In this document: positions 1 through 7,900 of the stretch, one piece after another | Position numbering within the stretch: the stretch's first letter is position 1 | Layout of the letters: the number at the start of each line of letters is the position of its first letter | NCBI GenBank assembly: GCA_050485685.1 | Contig: JBJHBW010000017.1 | Span: 1 to 64,000 of the forward strand | Source: JBJHBP01 sp050485685 | GTDB taxonomy: Bacteria; Pseudomonadota; Gammaproteobacteria; Steroidobacterales; Rariloculaceae | Reading direction: 5' to 3' | DNA: 64,000 nucleotides | Translations under genes and position numbers: made by a program | Notes under the pieces: model-generated | Told to the model about the DNA's origin: nothing | Database searches by the model: none | The model's input: the letters and a program-made list of their open reading frames with translations, nothing else

Positions 1-281
1 GCGCGTTCCCATTCCTCGTCATCCAGGTAACGCCTGTCGCCATACTGCGGGTTGCGCTGCAACGGCGTTGAGAACAGGTGCATGATGGGCCACATGCCGG
101 ACAGATCCGGGTCGCCCCATTCCGTCACAGCAGCCGGAGACCCGTCGGCGTAGGTGAACGCAGGTGTCTGATTCTGCGGTTGCGCGGTGGTTCCGCCGGT
201 GGCCGGACTGTCCGATCCGGAGCAGGCCATCATCGATGCGCTGGCGATCACCAGGCCCTGTGCAAGTAGCGGTTTCTTCAT
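1..281 (-). CDS. Lipoprotein of unknown function, N-terminal part (cut by the window edge)
   Basis: Reading leftward from an ATG at 281-279 gives 93 open codons that run off the left edge. The protein starts MKKPLLAQGL, has a hydrophobic stretch and reaches a lipobox-like MMAC with Cys at residue 20, followed by a Ser/Thr/Gly/Gln-rich linker. This is what a lipoprotein signal looks like. The mature part holds WGDPDLSGMW and, further on, RYLDDEEW. I recall similar wording from long periplasmic proteins of environmental Gammaproteobacteria and Acidobacteria whose function is not known. A GAGGGG ribosome site lies 9 bases before the ATG; an in-frame ATG at 290 would sit directly on it, so 281 is preferred. 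The gene points away from the DUF4019 gene. Confidence 0.72.
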   Translation of the reverse strand, partial: MKKPLLAQGLVIASASMMACSGSDSPATGGTTAQPQNQTPAFTYADGSPAAVTEWGDPDLSGMWPIMHLFSTPLQRNPQYGDRRYLDDEEWER

Positions 282-619
282 TGGTCCCATCCCCTCACTG
301 GCGTTTTCTCGTCGGGACGGCGGTGAACCCGCCGTTGCCACGGACGCAGCCTTGATGTATCCCATCAGTATAGGGCGCGGAGTCCTTCAGGGTCGAGCAG
401 AAAGTGTGCGCTGCGAGGGGCCTGCTGACCTGGTCGGCGCTCATTGCAGCGGGGGCCTGCCGGGCGCGATGACCCGTCTCGCAGGCGGTGCTATGATCAG
501 GCTTCAGAAAGCATGATTGCATAAGGATCAGTGCCTTACGGGCGATACGGATATCGCGAAGTCCATTGAACGTGATGCTGCGGTTAGCAGGAAGCGATTA
601 GCTAGGGGGTTTAATCATC
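282..619. promoter_or_regulatory. Divergent intergenic region with candidate promoters
   Basis: This 338-base stretch separates the leftward lipoprotein gene from the rightward DUF4019 gene and holds no convincing gene. On the + strand, TG-C-TATGAT at 489-497 is a good extended -10 element (5 of 6 to TATAAT) and would serve the DUF4019 gene. On the - strand, TATACT (plus positions 367-372) is a candidate -10 for the lipoprotein. No good -35 was found for either, so both are inferred. Confidence 0.4.
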
Positions 620-1039
620 ATGAGTCGCATTGCAAGGTCCGTATTGGCAGTGTTTGTACTGTCGTTCTTTCTGGTCGCTACGGCTTACGCCGACGACGAC
701 CGTGACGCTGCTCGAGCAGCGGCGCTGAACTGGCTGTCTCATGTGGACAGTGGCGATTACGACAATGCGTGGAGTGCGGCGGCGGAGTTCTTTCGGTCCA
801 ATGTCACCGAAGGCCAGTGGCGTACGGCGGCGAACAACGTGAGATCACCGCTGGGCGACCTCGTGTCGCGTGTCTTCGACTCGGCGCGGCATTCGGCCCG
901 GCTGCCCGGATTTCCGCAGGGTGATTACTACGTCGTGCTGTTCCACAGTCGGTTCGAGGATCGTGGCACCGCTTCGGAAACCGTCACCGTGATGAACGAT
1001 AACGGCGAGTGGCGCGCCGTCGGCTACTACATTCAGTAA
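620..1039 (+). CDS. DUF4019-family exported protein
   Basis: This protein of 139 residues opens with a basic n-region, a hydrophobic core and an AYA cleavage site near residue 24, so it should be exported to the periplasm. The mature part, with an AALNWLSHVDSGDYDNAW stretch and a C-terminal VTVMNDNGEWRAVGYYIQ strand, resembles the DUF4019 family of small exported proteins, whose function is unknown. The fold is probably NTF2-like, which is an inference from the helix-then-sheet pattern. A GGGGG ribosome site lies about 10 bases before the ATG. A strong hairpin follows the stop codon, so the gene may be transcribed alone from the extended -10 at 489-497. Confidence 0.75.
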   Translation: MSRIARSVLAVFVLSFFLVATAYADDDRDAARAAALNWLSHVDSGDYDNAWSAAAEFFRSNVTEGQWRTAANNVRSPLGDLVSRVFDSARHSARLPGFPQGDYYVVLFHSRFEDRGTASETVTVMNDNGEWRAVGYYIQ

Positions 1040-1045
1040 TCGGCA

Positions 1046-1086
1046 CGACCGGCCGTCTTCCTGCCGCGGGGAGGACGGCCCGGTCG
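1046..1086 (+). terminator. Hairpin after the DUF4019 gene
   Basis: Two long arms (about 1046-1061 and 1069-1086) pair around GGCCGTC/GACGGCC with one bulge and one G-T pair. There is no T run after it, so it may be a weak or Rho-assisted terminator or an mRNA-stabilising hairpin. It lies 7 bases after the stop codon and 25 bases before the next start. Confidence 0.4.
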
Positions 1087-1110
1087 CTTCAGCGGCACGA
1101 GGTTCATGTG

Positions 1111-1530
1111 ATGGAGGGTCGCCTGCACGCCGGATCGATTCCTCTGGCGTTGTCGATGGCCGGCATGCTGCTGCTTGCCGCGTGCGATCGTCAGCCCACG
1201 ACTGTCTTCGACACCGAACACCTTGACGACCTGCTGATGCAGACATTCACGCACACCGGCTTCATCTGTGACGGTATCGTCGATGCCCGGCCGGTCGGTG
1301 CTGATTCCGCCAGTCTGCGCATCTCCTGCAACGATGCCCGGATCTATCTGGCATCGATCGGTGAGCGCGGCGAGGTGTGTATGGAGCCGGTGATCTATGG
1401 CGATCTGCGCCCTGGCATGCAACAGTCGGTGCGCAGGGCCGGTGATGATGCAGCGGTCGGAATTTCGGTTCCGTTGCCGATAGATCCGAGCTTTCCGCCG
1501 TCGGTTCGCTGCGCAGTCGTGAACGGCTGA
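1111..1530 (+). CDS. Small lipoprotein of unknown function
   Basis: The open frame extends upstream to 1009, but the ATG at 1111 gives a clean lipoprotein signal: MEGRLHAGSI, a hydrophobic run, then lipobox LAAC with Cys at residue 25. A GAGG ribosome site lies 8 bases before this ATG, and the upstream part would overlap the previous gene, so 1111 is chosen (139 residues). The mature domain has three cysteines (FICDG, ISCND, EVCME) and a fourth near the C terminus (VRCAV), suggesting disulfides in the periplasm. I do not recognise the family. It follows the DUF4019 gene in the same direction but a hairpin separates them. Confidence 0.6.
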   Translation: MEGRLHAGSIPLALSMAGMLLLAACDRQPTTVFDTEHLDDLLMQTFTHTGFICDGIVDARPVGADSASLRISCNDARIYLASIGERGEVCMEPVIYGDLRPGMQQSVRRAGDDAAVGISVPLPIDPSFPPSVRCAVVNG

Positions 1531-1916
1531 CGCAGGGGCAGGCGAAACATTCCCCAGCATCCTGTCGGGCGGCTTCTACGCCCGCGCATTTTTCGTCCCG
1601 ATGTCGTCACCCGGCGACAGGTTCTGGATACGTTCTCGATCTGATCTGAACGGAATCTCGACGCCCCGCATCCCGTCTGTTCGCTGAATTCTCATGTTGG
1701 CTAATCGCCAACTATCTGATTTCAAAAAAAAAGTCATCTCGACGTCTACGCTGAGGTCAGTCGACGTGGCGTCCAGAGAGTTACTTTCGCGGCCGACTGT
1801 GAACTGCGCCACGGTGCGCCGTGTCGCAGAAATGTCCCACTCCGCGCCCGTGGCGGTCTGCGTGCAGCCGCCCGAACAACAAATCGTTCAACTCTCGCGG
1901 GTAGTGGAGACAACTC
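1531..1916. promoter_or_regulatory. Leader/promoter region of the two-partner secretion locus
   Basis: This 386-base stretch has no supported gene. It is more AT-rich than its surroundings and contains a perfect 6-bp inverted repeat, GTTGGC-TAATC-GCCAAC (1696-1712), of the size expected for a dimeric regulator. Twelve bases further on is a run of nine A (1724-1732). Just before the tpsA start is a GGAG ribosome site (1906-1909), 7 bases from the TTG. The promoter itself cannot be placed with confidence. Confidence 0.45.
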
Positions 1917-4900
1917 TTGAACAACGTTTATCGCATCGTTTGGAACGCGGCACGTGCAGCGTGGCAGGTGGTTGGTGAGATCGGCAGCCGACGTGGCAAG
2001 ACGCGTGATCGCAAGGAGCAGCCGGTCGCGGCGACGTCGTCGCGAGTACTGCTGGCGGGCGGTCTGCTGCTGGCAGGACCTGCGGTTCTGGCGATGGACC
2101 TGCCGACCGGCGGTCAGGTGACGGTCGGCAGCGGCCGCATAGACACGTCGCAGAATGCGATGACCATTACCCAGAACAGCGATCGCCTGGCGATCAACTG
2201 GGAACAGTTCTCGATCGGCGAAAACGCGAGCGTTCAATTCCTGCAACCCACGGAAACCGCGATTGCGCTGAACCGTGTGCTCGGCTCCGACGTGTCGACG
2301 ATTCAGGGTGCGCTCACGGCCAACGGCCGCGTGTTCCTGATCAATCCGAACGGTGTGTTGTTCAGTGAATCGGCGATGGTCGATGTCGGCGGTCTGGTCG
2401 CTTCGACGCTGGGGATCAGCGATGAGGATTTCGCGAACGGCCGCTTCGTGTTCGAGGGCGACAGCGCAGCCGCTGTCGTCAATCGCGGTGCGCTGGCAGC
2501 TGACGGCGGCTTCGTCGCGCTGGTCGCGGCGCGCGTCGAGAACGTGGGCACGATCACGGCCGATGACGGCTCCGTGCTGATGGGCGCCGGCAGCCGTGTG
2601 CGGCTGGATCTGGGCGGCCCGGTGAAGATCGAAGTCGAAGAAGCGGCGCTGGACGCGCTGATCGAACAGGGCGGCGCGATCCGCGCTGACGGCGGCACGG
2701 TGCTGCTGACGGCGAAGGCGGCCGGCGATCTGACGAACACCGTCATCAATCACACCGGCATCAGCGAGGCACGCACGCTGAGCACGGGTGCCAACGGCGA
2801 GATTCTGCTGCTAGGCGACGGCGGCGTGAACGTGGCCGGCACGCTGGATGCTTCGGCGCCGAACGGCGGTGCGGGCGGATTCATCGAAACGTCGGGCGCG
2901 CGCGTCAACGTGGACCGCGATGTCCATGTGACAACGCTGGGCACCAACGGTGAAGCCGGCACCTGGCTGATCGACCCGACAGACCTTTACGTACAAACGA
3001 GCTGCGCCGGTGTCACCAGCGCCTGTCTCGAGACCGGCACGATCGACATCGCGCTCGGTTTCAACAACATGGTCTTCGAGACCTATAGCGAAGACACCGG
3101 GTCGGATGCCGGCGACATCTTCATCAACAGCAACCTGACCTACACCGGCACACGCAACGCGTCACTGCACTTCCGCGCCCACCGCGACATCAGCATTGCT
3201 GAAAACGTGACAGTCGAAGCCACACGCGCCTCGCTGACGACGATCCTGCAGGCGAATCGCGATGGCCAGGGCGGCGGTGTGATCAATGTCGGCGCCGGTG
3301 CTTCGATCAGCACCAACGGCGGTCATCTGATCCTGACCGGCGGCGTGATTCCGCTGCTGTCCAACGATCCGCTGGTCAGCGACATACAGGCGGCCAGGAC
3401 GACGGGCTTTGCGCAGGGTCGTGAAGGGGCGACCACCGGCATCACGCTCGGCGCCGGCGCGACGCTGGACACCACCGGCGGTGAAGGCATCGCCGACGGC
3501 GACATCGTGCTGCGTGGTCGTGCCTATTCGGCCACCGGCAGCGAGGGCCGCGCGCTGTCCTTGAATGGCACTTCGGGCAACCGCGTCACGATCAACGCCG
3601 GCGACGGTCAGCTTGAGATTCACAACGACGGCAACAGCAACAGTTCCGCGCTGCGCATACATCACGCGAACCTGACGGCCGGCAACGAGAGTTTTGCGCT
3701 GGCTGCCCGGTCGAGTGTGGGTACGGCGCTGGATATCGATGGCGTCAATTTCAACTTCGGCGCAGGCAGCCTGTCACTGACCGGCCGTCGTGTCGGCACG
3801 GCCGGCGGCAGCGGCAGGGGACTGGATCTGCGCAACACCTCCATCGAAACCGCCGGCAGCGTGTTGCTGCACGGTGAATCCGTGGCCGACGATGCACTGC
3901 GCGTGCACAACGTAAACGTCTCGGTCACCGGCGATGCATCGATCAGTCTGATCGGCAACATCACCAATAACCTGGCCACCGGTTACGGTATCGACCTGTC
4001 CGGCGACGGCAATGTGCTGCAGGCTGTGGACGGCAGCATCTCCGTCAGCGGCAACAGTCGCCGCAATGTGGGCCTGGCGATCGACGGTTACCGGATCAGC
4101 AGCGAAAGCGGCAACGTTTCGCTGACGGGTGTACGTAGCGACAACTTCAATGTGAGCGTTTCGCACGGCCTTACGCTGAGCGATAGCGAAGTCCTAACCG
4201 GCAGCGGCAACATCACGCTGGACGGCCGCACCAACTATCGCACCCGCACCGGACTTGTGATCTCGGCCGATGCCGACATTCTTTCGCAGTCAGGCAGGAT
4301 TCACCTGCAGGGCCAGAACTCCGATCAGGCAAGCGGCAGCAACTGGCTCGCGATGCAGCTCGACGGCCGTATCGGTGCGGCACCGGGCTCGGCGATCGAG
4401 TCATCGACATCGGACATTATTCTGCTGGCCAATCAGTGGTCCGTGGGTAGTCAGGCCAGGCTGGAAAGCGTGGGCAATCTCGTCGTCGGCCGTACCAGTG
4501 GCGGCAGCCTGTCCATCGGCAACTACCAGCCGTCATGGAACAACTGGCTGCGAATCCCGGTAGCCTTCCTGGAACAGCAGATTCACGGATTCGACACGAT
4601 CTTCCTGGGTGGTGCACCGCAGCTGGGCGTCAACGTCAGCAATACGTCCGCGTTCCGTGTTCATGAAGCGTTGACGTTGCAGCACAACGCTGAACTGTTG
4701 ACCTCCGGCACCTTCGAGCTCGCACAGAACCTGACCACCGCATTCGATCTGGGTATCGGTCACAGCATCAGCAGTTTCGAGGGCAGCAAGTACCAGATCT
4801 TCAGTGGCCGTTCCATCAATCTGACGGCGCCGGACACGCAGACCTTCCGGCTGGGTCGATATGACAACCTTGCCAACTATCAATACAACCTGATCAGCAC

Positions 4901-7900
4901 CGCGGCGCAGTTGCAGGACATCGAGCAGGATCTCGGCGGCCTGCATGCGCTGGCCAACGACATCGATGCCATCGGCGACTTTGTCTCACTGGGCAATGCC
5001 GACACGCCTTTCTCCGGCACGTTCGCCGGACTCGGTCACACGTTGTCGGGCTACACGATTGACGGCGCGGATCAGGACGATCAGGGCCTGTTCGGCGTCA
5101 TCGACAGCGCCGTGATCAGAAACGTGCGCGTCAACGGTGCCTGGGTTGCCGGTCGCGACAATGTCGGTCTGCTGGTCGGCCGCGCGCTGGACAGTCAGGT
5201 GCTGAGCAGCCGCATTGAAGGCGGTTCGGAAAGCACGGTGGACGGTCACCTGCGGGTGGGCGGCCTGGTCGGATCGGCCTCGGCCACCAACATCGCAAGC
5301 CAGACTTCGGAGTGGTCGGTCACCGTCACCAACGCCACCGTGAACATCTCCGGCAGCGGGTCGCATGCCGGCGGTGGTCTTGTCGGCGCGATGGAGAACG
5401 GCGGCAGCCTGGGCAGCGTTTCGGCCTCCAACATCGTGAATGCGAATGGCGAAGGCGCGTCTGATATCGGCGGGCTGGTTGGATATGCGCAGAACGTTGC
5501 CATCTGGAGTTCGTCAACGTCTGCCGGCGCCGAACTGCACAGCAGCAGCGGCCAGTCCAACATGGGCGGGCTGGTTGGCCGCATGGACGGCGGCAACATG
5601 CAGTCCTCGCATGCCTCAGGTGCGATGTTCGTGTCGCCGCACATGGAAAACGTCGGCGGTCTGGTCGGGTACCTGGTTTCCGGCACCGTGACCGGTAGCT
5701 CTCGAAACACGCTCGATATAAGTGATCACGAAGTGCACCGCTCCGGCGGTCTGGTTGGCCTCAATCAGGGTACCTTGACCGGTTCCTGGCTGGCCGGAGA
5801 CATGACCGCACGCGGCACCGCCGTGGGTGGACTGGTGGGCATGAACGACAGTGACGGTCTGATCACCGGCGAGTCGCACCTGCGTGCGAACGTCACCGTA
5901 CTCAGCAGCAGCCTCATAGGCGGGCTTGTCGGCCACAACCTCGGGACCGTGCAGGACAGCTATGTGCAGTATGCGGTCTGGAACACGGTTTCATCCGCCT
6001 CCAATCCGGTTCGCGGTACTCGCGACATCACGCTGAATGCATCGGGAACCGGCAGTCAGGTGGGTGGTCTGGTCGGCCGCAATGAAGGCACGATTCAGCG
6101 TGCCTATGGCGACATGACGGTGAGCGCGTCGGGCTACAGCGATGTGGGCGGTATCGCGGGCGCCAACGTCAGTGGCGGGCAGATCGCGAACAGTTACTTC
6201 CTGTCAATGAGCGACAGCGACAACACGCAGATCATCGGCGGTGGTCGCGGCATTTCGGGCGCAAACTTCGTCGGCGGCCTCGTCGGCATCCATGCTGGTG
6301 GATCCATCGTCAACAGCTATGCGGCCGCATCCGTCAATGGCAGTGGCACGCAGGTAGGTGGTCTGATCGGCCACAACGGCGTGGGCGCTGTTGTCACCGG
6401 GTCCTTCTGGGACATGGATGTCTCCGGCGCGCCGCAGACCAGTGCCGCCGGCACAGGTCTGACGACTGCGCAGATGATGGACCGAAATACCTTCCTGAAC
6501 GCGGGCTGGGATCTGTCCAATGTTGGCGGAGACGGCACCACCTGGCGCATCTTCGACGACAGCGACATGTATGCGGACGAATACTCACCGCAGACCCGCC
6601 CGATGCTGCGTACGTTCATGCGTGGGTACACCGTCGGCAGCAGCTGGAACGTCGAATACGACGGCGGTGATTATGGCTGGATAGATGGTCCTGCCAGCGG
6701 TACATCGCATACGAACCAGATTCACAACCCGAACACCAACAACCAGATCTACGGTGAGGGCGTGCTGGGCCGCATGGACGATGGCGGGTTCGAGGCACGC
6801 AATGCCGGCACGCATGGGCTGGAGTTCAATGGTGCCTACTACTCGCACCAGCACGGCTATGACATCAGCTACGCCCAGAACCGTGCGCTGACGATCACGC
6901 CGCGCCGTGTCTACATCCAGGTGACGGGNNNNNNNNNNNNNNNNNNNNNNNNNNNNNNNNNNNNNNNNNNNNNNNNNNNNNNNNNNNNNNNNNNNNNNNN
7001 NNNNNNNNNNNNNNNNNNNNNNNNNNNNTCCGGCACGATCACTCCGCGCGCACTGACCGTGATCATGGACGAGGACGGCCACTTCACGGTTGCTGATCGC
7101 ATCTATGACGGCACGACGGTCGCCGAAGTCACGGACATCAGCGGGCTGGCCCTGGATGGCCTGGTGGGCGATGAATACTTCGTGATCGGCGGTGTCGGCG
7201 CCGCCTTTGTGCAGCCAGACGCCGGCGAGAACGTGGTCGCGAACCTGGATGCGCTGAGTCTGGGCACCGGCTTCAACGGTGCACTGGCGATGAACTACAC
7301 GCTGAGCCTGGAAGGCGCACCTTCCACGACCGCGACGATTTCGCCGCGGCCGGTGCAGGTGATGGCGGACGACGCCTTGCGCGTTTATGGCGAATCCAAC
7401 GCGGCACTGACCTACAGCGCCGAGTCCGCAGTGGGTGCGATTGGCGCACGCGGTCTGCTGGACGGCGACACGCTGTCCGGTCACCTCGCGACCACGGCAA
7501 CGGCTGGCAGCCATGTCGGAGATTATGCGATCACCCAGGGTTCGCTGGCGAACGCGAACTACATCATCGAGTTCACCAACGGCACGCTGACGATCACGCC
7601 GCGCCCGGTCCAGGTGGCTGCCGACGATGCTTCGCGTGTCTACGGCGAGTCCAACCCGGCACTGAGTTACAGCGCTGAATCGGCGGCGGATGCCACCGGT
7701 GCACGCGGTCTGCTGGAAGGCGACACGCTGTCCGGTGACGTTACGACGACGGCAACTGCCGGCAGCAACGCCGGTGGCCACGCGATCACGCAGGGTACGC
7801 TGACGGATGCAGCGAACCCGAACTACACGATCGAGTTCGTCAACGGCATGCTGACGATTACGCCGCGTCCTGTGCAAGTGGCTGCTGATGACGCCTCACG

